A stretch of DNA of 64,000 nucleotides from Candidatus Zhuqueibacterota bacterium (GTDB taxonomy: Bacteria; Zhuqueibacterota; Zhuqueibacteria; Oceanimicrobiales; Oceanimicrobiaceae). Where the stretch lies: the NCBI GenBank assembly GCA_029262055.1, contig JAJDAD010000039.1, positions 48,012 to 112,011 of the forward strand. Direction: 5' to 3'. This document shows positions 45,845 to 56,860 of this stretch, piece by piece (positions within the stretch are counted from its first letter, which is position 1; each line of letters starts with the position of its first letter). The notes below the pieces were generated by a model. It had not been told where the DNA came from. It worked only from the letters and a program-made list of their open reading frames with translations, and did not search any database. The translations under genes and the position numbers were made by a program.

Positions 45845-47233
45845 CTATAGCTGGCTGATGGCCATCCCTGATCCGAAGTTCTCGATTTCAATGATCTTGT
45901 CGACCGTATTCGTGCTGGTGTTGACGACGACTACGGTTCCGGCATTGCGATTGTCACCCAGATCAAAGCGTGGCGTGTAGGCGCCGAGAACATTGCGATT
46001 TGAGACAAAAACAAAGCTGCCGTCGCCGGTGATGGCGATGCCGTGCGGCTGCGCAATGCCGTCGTCGCCGCTGCCATTACCCATGACTGTCACGTTGCCG
46101 CTCGCGACTGCAACTGCGGAGATCGTATTCGCCCCCTGGTTGCCGACATAAACGGTCCCACCATCCGGAGAAAATACGGGATGCCACGGCGTTGCGTTCA
46201 CCGGGATGCTCTTGCTGATGGTGCGGTTTCCCGGGTCACTCACATCGATGATGAACATCTCGTTCGAGATTTGCGCCGAGACCGCCAGTACCTGATCGTC
46301 AGGAGACACAGCTAACTGGATAGGGCCCCTGGCAGGGCCGAGGTTGACAAATTGGGCCTCCGCTTCACCGGCGGCAGCATTGATAGGCACAACCAGATTG
46401 CTGGAGATGCTGCAGGTGTAGACGAACTCTCCGCTGCCGTCTACCGCGATGGCGTGCGGTGTCGGCTGTACCACAATATCATCCTGTACTTGCATAGTCG
46501 CTCGTTCGATGACACCGATCAACGGCTCATCACCACCCGCAGCCTGGGGAAACCTCGAAACATAGAGCAGACCATTGTCCGGGTGTGCGGCCAGCAAGGC
46601 TGGAATACTGATACTCGCTTCAGCCACGAATTCGTTCTCCCGGTTGAATTTGAGAACTTTATCCTGTCCGAGCAAACTAACGTACCAGGAGGAACCGTCC
46701 GGTTCAACGGCCACATGGTGCGGATTGGAGTTTATGGGCAGGCCAAGTCCCAGCTTCGTAAGATCGACCGTGCGGATGACCAGTTTTGCATCGGTGTCGA
46801 TTATTGAGATGCTGGCTTCGTCCTGATTGCAGACATAGAGCAGGTTAGTTGAGTTTGCGTAAGGTATCTCACCTTCGTCATTGGGAGCCCCCTCGGTTAT
46901 CCAGCGGATTAGCAGGTTTAGTTTGTCCGGGCTCAACTCTTCGGTGTTGTCGAGCTTGGTCGTCAATTCAACCAAAAGACTGTTGTCCGCGTCGAACGGA
47001 ATCACAACTTCTCCGCGCTGCCATCCCTTGATCAGATTTGACCAGGAATCCATCTGCAGCCCTTCCGGAAAAACCCCGGCGCTTTTGAGGATAGACTCGT
47101 ACTCGTTCAAGACCGGTTGCACGTGCCTGCTAAACTGAATTGTGTCCGGGTTTAACGGATTTTCATCGTCCCCACATCCTGGCACCAGCAGGGTCAGAAT
47201 CGAGAGTGCGACGAGAGCTGAAAATTTTGCCAT
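45845..47233 (-). CDS. YncE-like propeller lipoprotein with degenerate cytochrome c domain
   Basis: 462 residues from the ATG at 47233 (GGGG site upstream). Lipobox L-V-P-G-C. Residues ~30-130 match the layout of planctomycete-type cytochrome domains (F-S-R-H-V-Q-P-V-L at the start, I-P-F-D-A-D-N-S-L-L-V, L-L-I-R-W-I-T-E-G-A-P at the end), but the position where C-x2-C-H belongs reads N-E-Y-E-S-I-L-K-S-A-G, so no heme can be attached. A seven-bladed YncE-like propeller follows (Y-V-S-L-L-G-Q-D-K-V-L-K, T-V-Y-V-G-N-Q-G-A-N-T-I). It precedes the pentaheme cytochrome gene by 100 bases on the same strand. Confidence 0.85.
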   Translation of the reverse strand: MAKFSALVALSILTLLVPGCGDDENPLNPDTIQFSRHVQPVLNEYESILKSAGVFPEGLQMDSWSNLIKGWQRGEVVIPFDADNSLLVELTTKLDNTEELSPDKLNLLIRWITEGAPNDEGEIPYANSTNLLYVCNQDEASISIIDTDAKLVIRTVDLTKLGLGLPINSNPHHVAVEPDGSSWYVSLLGQDKVLKFNRENEFVAEASISIPALLAAHPDNGLLYVSRFPQAAGGDEPLIGVIERATMQVQDDIVVQPTPHAIAVDGSGEFVYTCSISSNLVVPINAAAGEAEAQFVNLGPARGPIQLAVSPDDQVLAVSAQISNEMFIIDVSDPGNRTISKSIPVNATPWHPVFSPDGGTVYVGNQGANTISAVAVASGNVTVMGNGSGDDGIAQPHGIAITGDGSFVFVSNRNVLGAYTPRFDLGDNRNAGTVVVVNTSTNTVDKIIEIENFGSGMAISQL

Positions 47234-47408
47234 GACATCCCCTGCTATAGTTTCAACATTGCGACCGGCTCGAATTCGGTCTATATTCAATGTAAGATAC
47301 ACAGTTCATAAAACGATATTCCGGGAAAGGCTGGGCGCCCATGCCAAGGTGGCTCGGCCAGGCTGTTCTCTCTGCGAGCGTTCGCACTGAGCTCCCAACC
47401 GAGAGAGT

Positions 47409-48821
47409 CTACAAGTACCCAACAACAAAATACATTAGCAAAGATATCCCCGCGGCGATCAGGGCATAGGGTAATTGCGTCCTGACATGGTCGATATGAT
47501 CGGACGCAGATGCCATGGACGAGATGATGCTGGTGTCGGAAATCGGAGAGCAGTGGTCTCCGAAAATACCGCCGCTCAAGATGGCGCCTAGAGTGACGCT
47601 CAGGTCCGCACCCATCAAACCGACCATGGGAATCCCTATGGGAATCATGATAGCAAATGTGCCCCAGGATGTTCCGGTTGAAAACGCGATAAAGCCGGCA
47701 ACCAGAAACAGAATGGCTGGTACAAGGTTCGGGCTGACCCACCCTTTGGCGCTGTGCGCCACAAACGGACCGGTGCCCAACGCTTTACAGGTATCGCCGA
47801 TGGCGAATGCCAGCATCATCAACAGGGCCAGCGGCATCAGTCCCCCGAGTCCTTTGAAAAAGAGGTCCACCAGCTCGCGTAGACTCATGATACCCTGAAC
47901 TCTGTAAAGAAGCCCGGAAACGACAATTGCGGCCAAGACCGCCCAGAAGACAGAAGTTGAGCCCGAGCCTCGCATAATGTTGCCGCCGCCTGTGATGCCC
48001 AGGCCGATCGGCATCATCAGAACCATGATCGCAATGGGAACGAGCATATTGGCAGCGCGCGGGGCCACGCCGTCCTTGGCGGCAATGGTTATCACTTCCG
48101 TGGAAACCACCGGTTCGGCGCCGTCACGCAGGACCTTGCCCAGTTCACGGGCACGCTTCTCGGCTGCAGCCATGGGACCGACATCCTTTCCGGTCACAAT
48201 GACCACCAGCAGCAGCACCAGCGCCGAGATCGCATAGAAGTTAAACGGCAAGGACTTAAACAGGACCCAAAACGGGGTGTCCAGGTTTTGCGCCGCTAAC
48301 AAACCCATAATATACGCCCCCCAACCGTTCAGGGGCACCAGAATACAGATGGGCGCCGAGGTCGAGTCGCATACATATGCCAGTTTCTCGCGTGAGATTT
48401 TCAGACGGTCAAACAGGGGTCTGGCGACCGAGCCGGTGACCAGACAGGTAATGCTCGACTCCACAAAGACAACTGTACCGATGCCGAAAGCCAGCAACCC
48501 GGCAGAGCGTCTGTCACTGGCAAACCCTTTGCGGAGAACCCAGGCGATAAACCCGTCCACTCCGCCGGAACGCTGGGTAAAAGCAATCAGGGCGCCGACC
48601 ATTGCGCTAAACGCGATGACCTTGGTGTTGCCGCCATCCTCGAAGACCCTGATGATGCCTTCCAGCGCATCCTGCAGCCCGACCAGCGGATTACCGCCGG
48701 CCAGAATAGACCAACCTAACCAGATGCCGAAAAACAGGGAGATGAAGACTTGCTTGGTCCAGATGGCCAGGACAATGGCCGCGACAGGAGGCAAAATTGA
48801 TAACCAGCCGGCGTTTTCCAT
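47409..48821 (-). CDS. Na+/H+ antiporter, NhaC family
   Basis: 470 residues, about twelve hydrophobic segments. Family segments include F-F-G-I-W-L-G-W-S-I-L, V-F-V-E-S-S-I-T-C-L-V-T-G-S-V-A-R-P, L-N-G-W-G-A-Y and F-S-T-G-T-S-W-G-T-F-A-I-M-I-P. In the inner membrane it exchanges sodium (or a metabolite) for protons. NhaC-like proteins include malate/lactate antiporters, so the exact substrate is open. It starts 33 bases after the class II aldolase gene and may be co-transcribed with it. Confidence 0.88.
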   Translation of the reverse strand: MENAGWLSILPPVAAIVLAIWTKQVFISLFFGIWLGWSILAGGNPLVGLQDALEGIIRVFEDGGNTKVIAFSAMVGALIAFTQRSGGVDGFIAWVLRKGFASDRRSAGLLAFGIGTVVFVESSITCLVTGSVARPLFDRLKISREKLAYVCDSTSAPICILVPLNGWGAYIMGLLAAQNLDTPFWVLFKSLPFNFYAISALVLLLVVIVTGKDVGPMAAAEKRARELGKVLRDGAEPVVSTEVITIAAKDGVAPRAANMLVPIAIMVLMMPIGLGITGGGNIMRGSGSTSVFWAVLAAIVVSGLLYRVQGIMSLRELVDLFFKGLGGLMPLALLMMLAFAIGDTCKALGTGPFVAHSAKGWVSPNLVPAILFLVAGFIAFSTGTSWGTFAIMIPIGIPMVGLMGADLSVTLGAILSGGIFGDHCSPISDTSIISSMASASDHIDHVRTQLPYALIAAGISLLMYFVVGYL

Positions 48822-48854
48822 GAGTGCTCGCAGTTCTTTTGGGGGAGAATAGGA

Positions 48855-49631
48855 TTAGTCTCGGACAGCAGCCAGAACGGTTTCTACGATTTCATTGAAT
48901 TCCGCCGGGCTCATCTCCGCGTGTTCTTCGTGCTCGCAGCCACATCCGGAGCTACTTGTATCGGCGTAGCAGCCCGGATTATGATCGGGAGCGCCGTAGT
49001 TCTCGCGCAAGTCGTAGAGTTTTTTTACTGCCTCGCGCGGCAAAACCTGCTCTCCGCCCAGGGCGTGGGCGATGAAGACAATGTGAGCGTAGTGTTCAAC
49101 CCGCTCCAGCTTGTGGTACGCATCCCACAGATTCTTGCCGACCGTGACCACGCCATGGTTGGCCAAAAGAAAAGCATCGCAGGAATCCACAAACGGTTCA
49201 AGACTGTCCGGCAGCTCCGGGGTCGAGGGTGTGCCATAGGCCGCCAGGGGCACGGATCCGATTGTGACGATTATCTCGGCCAGAACGCATTTATCCAGGG
49301 CCAGCCCGGCGGTGGCAAAGCCGGTGGCATACGGCGGGTGGGCGTGCACCACCGCCTGTACATCGGGTCGTTTTTCATAAATGTACAAATGCAGAGGCAG
49401 TTCGCTGGTGGGCTTGCCGCCGGACAAACTAGTTCCGGCCAAATCGACAATTTCCAGGCCGGACGTGGTCAAATGCCCCTTCGAAACCCCGGTTGGCGTA
49501 ACCAGAACGTTCTCTGAATTCAGACGAAAACTGATATTGCCGTCGTTGGCCGCGACCAGGCCTTTGTCGTACAGGCACTTGCCGATATCTATGATTTGGT
49601 CACGCAGTTCTGTTTCGGTTGCGGTTTTCAT
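48855..49631 (-). CDS. Class II aldolase/adducin family protein with Cys/His tail
   Basis: 258 residues. The zinc-binding H-x-H is seen in V-V-H-A-H-P-P-Y-A-T-G-F and the third histidine in the H-x-x-E-H of K-L-E-R-V-E-H-Y; the substrate glutamate region is near L-P-L-H-L-Y-I-Y-E. The family includes L-fuculose-phosphate, L-ribulose-phosphate and methylthioribulose-phosphate enzymes; the sugar substrate cannot be chosen from sequence. Unusually it ends in a ~40-residue extension with C-Y-A-D and C-G-C-E-H-E-E-H, which looks metal-binding. It follows the nucleotidyltransferase gene by 39 bases. Confidence 0.85.
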   Translation of the reverse strand: MKTATETELRDQIIDIGKCLYDKGLVAANDGNISFRLNSENVLVTPTGVSKGHLTTSGLEIVDLAGTSLSGGKPTSELPLHLYIYEKRPDVQAVVHAHPPYATGFATAGLALDKCVLAEIIVTIGSVPLAAYGTPSTPELPDSLEPFVDSCDAFLLANHGVVTVGKNLWDAYHKLERVEHYAHIVFIAHALGGEQVLPREAVKKLYDLRENYGAPDHNPGCYADTSSSGCGCEHEEHAEMSPAEFNEIVETVLAAVRD

Positions 49632-49670
49632 CGGGCTACTTATTCCGGGCAGTCAATATCTTGTGGATCG

Positions 49671-50192
49671 TTAAACTATCATCGCTTTTATGGACTCTGG
49701 CAGCCTCTCAGCGAGGTTTGGGAAGGACTCAGTCAGCCGCATGATATCAGCCAGATCCTTCTGGCGTTTGCTTTGTCGTTTTTGCTCGTCGCAGTAGGCC
49801 CAAATTTTACCCTGCAGTACATTTTCAATACTGGCTACGTTCATTTCATAACCCAGGATATTTTGGGCTGCAGCGGAGCCAATAAACGCCTGGTACCGCA
49901 CGTCTGTCTGTATTTGAATACGGAGATCAGAAAGCTCACTGTGGAGATTGATGCTATGAGGATACCTGCTTATCGAGAAAACGTCGCCGGCAGCGCGCGT
50001 TAGATCCTCGGTTGCTTCAGCAGCGATAACGATATCGAGGTCCAAACTAACCACAGGCTCAACATAAGCATTGACGGCCAAGCCACCGATGATGCAGTAA
50101 TCAACCTGGTGCTCGCTGAGCAAATCCAGAAATAGCTGCAGGATATCTTTGCTATCATGAAGTAGATTTTTGGTGAAATCTTTCTCAGTCAT
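49671..50192 (-). CDS. Nucleotidyltransferase-fold protein (MNT/AbiEii-like)
   Basis: 173 residues. Motif I-I-G-G-L-A-V-N-A-Y with the two catalytic acidic residues in L-D-L-D-I-V-I, the minimal nucleotidyltransferase pattern shared by MNT antitoxin-type and AbiEii-type proteins. C-terminal helices carry K-R-Q-K-D-L-A-D-I-M-R-L, typical of that group. It begins five bases after the serS stop, so it is probably expressed with serS. No HEPN or AbiEi partner is adjacent, so a toxin-antitoxin role is not supported. Confidence 0.75.
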   Translation of the reverse strand: MTEKDFTKNLLHDSKDILQLFLDLLSEHQVDYCIIGGLAVNAYVEPVVSLDLDIVIAAEATEDLTRAAGDVFSISRYPHSINLHSELSDLRIQIQTDVRYQAFIGSAAAQNILGYEMNVASIENVLQGKIWAYCDEQKRQSKRQKDLADIMRLTESFPNLAERLPESIKAMIV

Positions 50193-50197
50193 CCGCC

Positions 50198-52932
<2,735 letters not shown>

Positions 52933-53227
52933 AGCGATTCGGGAGCGACTAACGATAATGAGGCATATTTTGCAATTTAGCCCTGAAAGTCTATCAAAGT
53001 AACTATCTCAATAGAAAAGCTGAAATATAGAAATGTCAAACTCAAGAAGCAAGGTCATGTTAGAATTGACTTGACCTATCCATGGTACGCCGCTCGAGTA
53101 GGTCGGGGGAAGCGGTCTGCAAGTTCTTGAGCAGTTGTTATTGCTGCAATGTTTCGGAGAGAACCTGAGACTCACTCACCTCAACGTCAGGCTAAGTGAG
53201 TGAAGTCAAAATGTCGTAAGGACTTTG
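52933..53227. other. Intergenic region with hairpin in the polysaccharide locus
   Basis: 295 bases between two same-strand genes. It contains an inverted repeat TCACTCAC (53172-53179) and GTGAGTGA (53196-53203), just after the upstream glycosyltransferase stop; there is no T-run. It may be the 3' end of the glycosyltransferase transcript, and the remaining ~240 bases should carry the promoter of the phosphotransferase gene. No gene seen. Confidence 0.45.
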
Positions 53228-54412
53228 TTAGAAAGTCTTGCTAGGTTCTGAATTGGTTTCGTGCGGTATGAGCAACTCCTGATAAAGGTTGTCTATCCTG
53301 GCAACCATGGAGTCTGCTTGGAATTCACTGTTGATGCGTTTGGCGGCATTTCTGCCAAGCCTCTGTGCGGTGTTGCTGTCGGAAAGCAAAGAGATAACCG
53401 CCTCTGAAATTGAATCGATATTTCTAGGTTCTACCAGAAATCCAGTCTCGTTGTTTTTTACCAACTCTGGTACTCCCTCAACATTTGTAGCCACCACCGG
53501 CTTGCCCATGAACATCGCTTCAGTTAGCGAACGCCCAAGACCTTCCCACAGAGAGGTTAGCACAAAAATATCAAGAAGATGCAACAGCTCAGGTACGTCA
53601 TCTCGAAAACCGAGAATTTGAATCTTGGAGTCAACCTTCAGTTTTCTTGCCAAATCCAATGTTTGCTCTTTCAGTTCTCCATCCCCGATCAAAAGGAACC
53701 GAACGTCGTGGTGAGCTTGCAAGATTTTGGGCATCGCATTGACGAAATCCAATGGAGCCTTTTGCTCCGATAAACGTCCAATCATCCCGACTACTTTTTC
53801 GCCATTGGAGATTCCCAATTCGTTCCGTATCTGCTCCAGCCCCAGGGTGACTTCAAATCTGCCAAAATCAATTCCACTATAGATATTTCTGAATTTTGAT
53901 CGCGGCGCAAACTTCAGTTGAACAGCCTTCTTGAGGTTATATGTGGACACCGTGACAAGGCTATCGGATAACCGGGAAAGAAAACGCTCAGCTACAATAA
54001 ATAGATGTCTTACGATAGGGTGCATGAAGTCATTGAATGGAAAGCCGTGAATCGTATGGATGATTATTGGAACGCCGGCGAGTTTCGCGGCAACTCGCCC
54101 GAGTCCACCAGGTTTCGAACTGTGCGTGTGCACAATATCAAAATTCTCACTCTTGATGATTCTTAGAATTTTCCAAAAGGACAGAATGTCCAAAACCGGG
54201 TGAATCTTGCGTTTAAGCTCATCGACAAAAAAGAGCTTCAGGCCTTCAATTCGTTGCGCCCTGTATGTCCATTCGCCCTCGTTAGCGCACAAGAGACTTA
54301 CATCGTATTTTCGTCTGTCAAGCTTCTCGACGGTGAGAAGTGTATTGTCCTGGGCCCCTCCGACCGGCAAGTTCGTTATGATGTGTAGAACTTTGACTTT
54401 ATTTGAATTCAT
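53228..54412 (-). CDS. Glycosyltransferase family 4
   Basis: 394 residues from the ATG at 54412 (M-N-S-N-K-V-K-V-L-H-I-I-T-N-L-P-V-G-G-A-Q); the frame open to 54472 overlaps the next gene. GT-B fold: N-terminal acceptor domain with T-H-S-S-K-P-G-G-L-G-R and C-terminal nucleotide-sugar domain with L-T-S-L-W-E-G-L-G-R-S-L-T-E-A-M. The E-x7-E region supports a retaining enzyme. It adds one sugar to the lipid-linked repeat unit at the cytoplasmic membrane. Gap of seven bases to the preceding gene. Confidence 0.9.
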   Translation of the reverse strand: MNSNKVKVLHIITNLPVGGAQDNTLLTVEKLDRRKYDVSLLCANEGEWTYRAQRIEGLKLFFVDELKRKIHPVLDILSFWKILRIIKSENFDIVHTHSSKPGGLGRVAAKLAGVPIIIHTIHGFPFNDFMHPIVRHLFIVAERFLSRLSDSLVTVSTYNLKKAVQLKFAPRSKFRNIYSGIDFGRFEVTLGLEQIRNELGISNGEKVVGMIGRLSEQKAPLDFVNAMPKILQAHHDVRFLLIGDGELKEQTLDLARKLKVDSKIQILGFRDDVPELLHLLDIFVLTSLWEGLGRSLTEAMFMGKPVVATNVEGVPELVKNNETGFLVEPRNIDSISEAVISLLSDSNTAQRLGRNAAKRINSEFQADSMVARIDNLYQELLIPHETNSEPSKTF

Positions 54413-54419
54413 CGCGTGG

Positions 54420-55544
54420 TCAGGCCACTCTCGAAGCCGCTGCCAGATAGACTTCCAAGGTAGCCTCTGCAACCTTGTCCCATTCGAAAGCGCTAGCTCT
54501 CTTGGCAGCAGCTTGTGAAAGTTTGTTGTACAGGAGCGGCTCGGTTAACACGCGGAGGATCTTAGCGGCTATGTCTTGTGGCTCGTTTGGGTCAAATAAC
54601 AGTCCCGCCTCGCCAACCACTTCGGGTATTGAGGTAATGTTGGATGCGACGACGGGCTTGCCATGCGCCATTGCCTCCACCAGTGGAAAGCCGAATCCTT
54701 CATAGAACGAGGGCAGAGCTACAACCTTGGCTCTGCTATACAATGCCTCCAACTCGCTGTCAGATACGAAATCCAAAAAGTGCGTATGTCGTTCCATCCC
54801 CGTTGCCTTCGCCGTTTTTTCTGGCAGTGAGTGTTCAGAGTAGGCTTTCCCCGCAATAACAAGGTCCACCTCTAGGTTGTGTTGAGTTCGCAATATAGAA
54901 AATGCGTTAATCAGGCCCTCGATGTTTTTATGCGGCCTCCTCGTTCCTACGAATAAAATAAAATCTCCTGAAATGTCAACGGGTAAGTTTTGATTGCGCT
55001 GCAGGCCGCTACTTCTTTGATTAACCCCATGATAGATGACTTTCGTTCGACTCTCAACCGTGGGAGATATCTGCTTCAAATCAGAAAGTGTGTTTTGGGA
55101 AACAGCTATAATTTGCGTAGCCTTCTTTACTGTATGTTTTAAGGATTGCTTAATGTACCAACTTTTTAGCTTACTATGCCTGGTTAAGAACTGTGGATAG
55201 AAAAGAAATTTCAGGTCATGGATCGTAGCCACAGTTGCAAGTTTCAAGCCGATCGGCAGGTCATACTGTGGGTGATGGTATACGTTTGCATTTAACTGAT
55301 TGAGTATTTTGCTCATGAAAAGGTGCTGCCTTGGTGACGGCCCTGGCAGGTCGAGTTCAACCCTGTCCACATTTTCGTCCTGGAATATTTTCTGCGGTAG
55401 GCCGGATTGACTTTTCGGGAGTTCGAGAATTGTGTAACGAATCGACCTGTCTAGACGCGGCAGCTTTGACAAAAGGCCAATCAAATATCTTGCGACACCG
55501 TCGATTTTCTTAACGGCTAAATGGGCGTCGATGACGATGTGCAT
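54420..55544 (-). CDS. Glycosyltransferase family 4
   Basis: 374 residues, GT-B fold. N-terminus M-H-I-V-I-D-A-H-L-A-V and the start of mannosyltransferase-like proteins (G-V-A-R-Y-L-I-G-L-L). Donor domain with F-V-G-T-R-R-P-H-K-N-I-E-G-L and P-S-F-Y-E-G-F-G-F-P-L-V-E-A-M-A-H-G. The pattern is that of WbaZ/mannosyltransferase-type enzymes, but donor and acceptor are not readable. It is followed closely by another GT4 gene; about 196 bases without a gene lie upstream. Confidence 0.9.
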   Translation of the reverse strand: MHIVIDAHLAVKKIDGVARYLIGLLSKLPRLDRSIRYTILELPKSQSGLPQKIFQDENVDRVELDLPGPSPRQHLFMSKILNQLNANVYHHPQYDLPIGLKLATVATIHDLKFLFYPQFLTRHSKLKSWYIKQSLKHTVKKATQIIAVSQNTLSDLKQISPTVESRTKVIYHGVNQRSSGLQRNQNLPVDISGDFILFVGTRRPHKNIEGLINAFSILRTQHNLEVDLVIAGKAYSEHSLPEKTAKATGMERHTHFLDFVSDSELEALYSRAKVVALPSFYEGFGFPLVEAMAHGKPVVASNITSIPEVVGEAGLLFDPNEPQDIAAKILRVLTEPLLYNKLSQAAAKRASAFEWDKVAEATLEVYLAAASRVA

Positions 55545-55740
55545 GAGACATACCTGTGCCTTATCTTTGGCGTATTGAGTCTAACCGTGCCAGTAATTCT
55601 TGGAAATCGGTTGCTTCTGAGATCACCAAAGTATTTCCGTATTCTGATGACGAAGTAATTGAAAGTCCGCCAGGCAACTTGCCGGATTTGAGAGTGACTC
55701 CTCGAGTACTATCCTGCCGTCGATTTGCGTTTTGCTAACA

Positions 55741-56823
55741 TCAGGTCGACCGATTTTTACACGCCTGTTTGAGTACTTCGACAAACTTGGCGGTATTGGC
55801 CTCGATGGTGAATTTCCCTTCGATACTCTCTCGTCCTTTGCGACCGAGGCGTTCGCGCAGGCCAGGGTCTTCGATTAGGCGGGAAAGATATTCGTACCAC
55901 TCTTCGTGTGAATCGGCCAGAAAGCCGTTAATGCCATTTTGTACTATCTCTACGTTTATTCCAACCGGCGAGCAGACAACCGGTAGGCCAACACCCATGT
56001 ATTGAATGAGCTTAAAGCCTCCTTTGCCTTTTTCAAACTCGGTGTTTGATAGAGGCATGATCCCGATATCCAGACTTTGTAGGTCGCCTACTTCATTCCT
56101 TAGTGACCATTTTTGTTGGATGACTTCGACTTCTTCAAGGTCGATGAAGTCGGAACAGATGATCTTGAGTTGAATTGCAAAGTGTCTGGCGAGGCGCTGA
56201 AGAACAGGTACCAACTCTCTTAAATAGAGCAAGCCGGACGCTGTTCCAGCCCAGCCGATTATGACCTTTGCGCCACATGGCTTTTGATAGTCTTTGATTT
56301 GGTAGCTGGCCAGATCAATGGATGTCGGGATGACGGTAATATTTGAATTGTATTGTTCAGCATATTCTTTGATAAAATCAACGCTCACGACGACCTGTTT
56401 GGCCAGCTTGGAGAGTTTCGCGACACGTTCACGATCATGAAAACGAGCGGCAAAGCCGGTGGCAAAAGTAGGTTTGGCAAAATGGGCGTCATCTGTATCG
56501 AAGACAATGTTTGGATTTAGCTTCGCGATGAGATTTTCCAAAACTGGCGGTCCGAAATAGCTGAGACCCTGATGAACAAAGATGACATCATATTTCCAGA
56601 CCCATAGAATCTGATAGCAACGAATTAGGTAGGAAAGAAAGTAGTAGGTCGCCTTCTTAAGAGGATTGGTTGTTTGATACAAGAAGCGAAATAACGGATC
56701 CGGCATCGGAGGAAAGTGTTTGTACCCCATTCCCTCGTTTTGCAAGTACGGGAAATACTTGCAAAGTCTATATCGTGTGCCAGCGTTTGTAGTTGGAAAA
56801 ACGGAGAAGAAAAGCGCTTTCAT
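55741..56823 (-). CDS. Glycosyltransferase (GT4-like)
   Basis: 360 residues. The N-terminal part has M-K-A-L-F-F-S-V-F-P-T-T-N and F-V-H-Q-G-L-S-Y-F-G-P-P. The donor domain has I-I-G-W-A-G-T-A-S-G-L-L-Y-L and G-K-G-G-F-K-L-I-Q-Y-M-G-V-G-L-P-V-V. No transmembrane helix. It belongs to the same polysaccharide set and lies 37 bases after the preceding glycosyltransferase gene. Linkage and sugar are unknown. Confidence 0.85.
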   Translation of the reverse strand: MKALFFSVFPTTNAGTRYRLCKYFPYLQNEGMGYKHFPPMPDPLFRFLYQTTNPLKKATYYFLSYLIRCYQILWVWKYDVIFVHQGLSYFGPPVLENLIAKLNPNIVFDTDDAHFAKPTFATGFAARFHDRERVAKLSKLAKQVVVSVDFIKEYAEQYNSNITVIPTSIDLASYQIKDYQKPCGAKVIIGWAGTASGLLYLRELVPVLQRLARHFAIQLKIICSDFIDLEEVEVIQQKWSLRNEVGDLQSLDIGIMPLSNTEFEKGKGGFKLIQYMGVGLPVVCSPVGINVEIVQNGINGFLADSHEEWYEYLSRLIEDPGLRERLGRKGRESIEGKFTIEANTAKFVEVLKQACKNRST

Positions 56824-56860
56824 CGAAAAAGCTCAATCATGCCATAGTTTAGCTAATCAA

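Noticed and set aside
48277..48852. 191-codon plus-strand frame opposite the NhaC gene
   Set aside because: Antisense of transmembrane coding sequence, no start site signal and no domain.
49671..50192. Toxin-antitoxin or abortive-infection system at the nucleotidyltransferase gene
   Set aside because: No HEPN, AbiEi or other partner is next to it; neighbours are serS and an aldolase gene.
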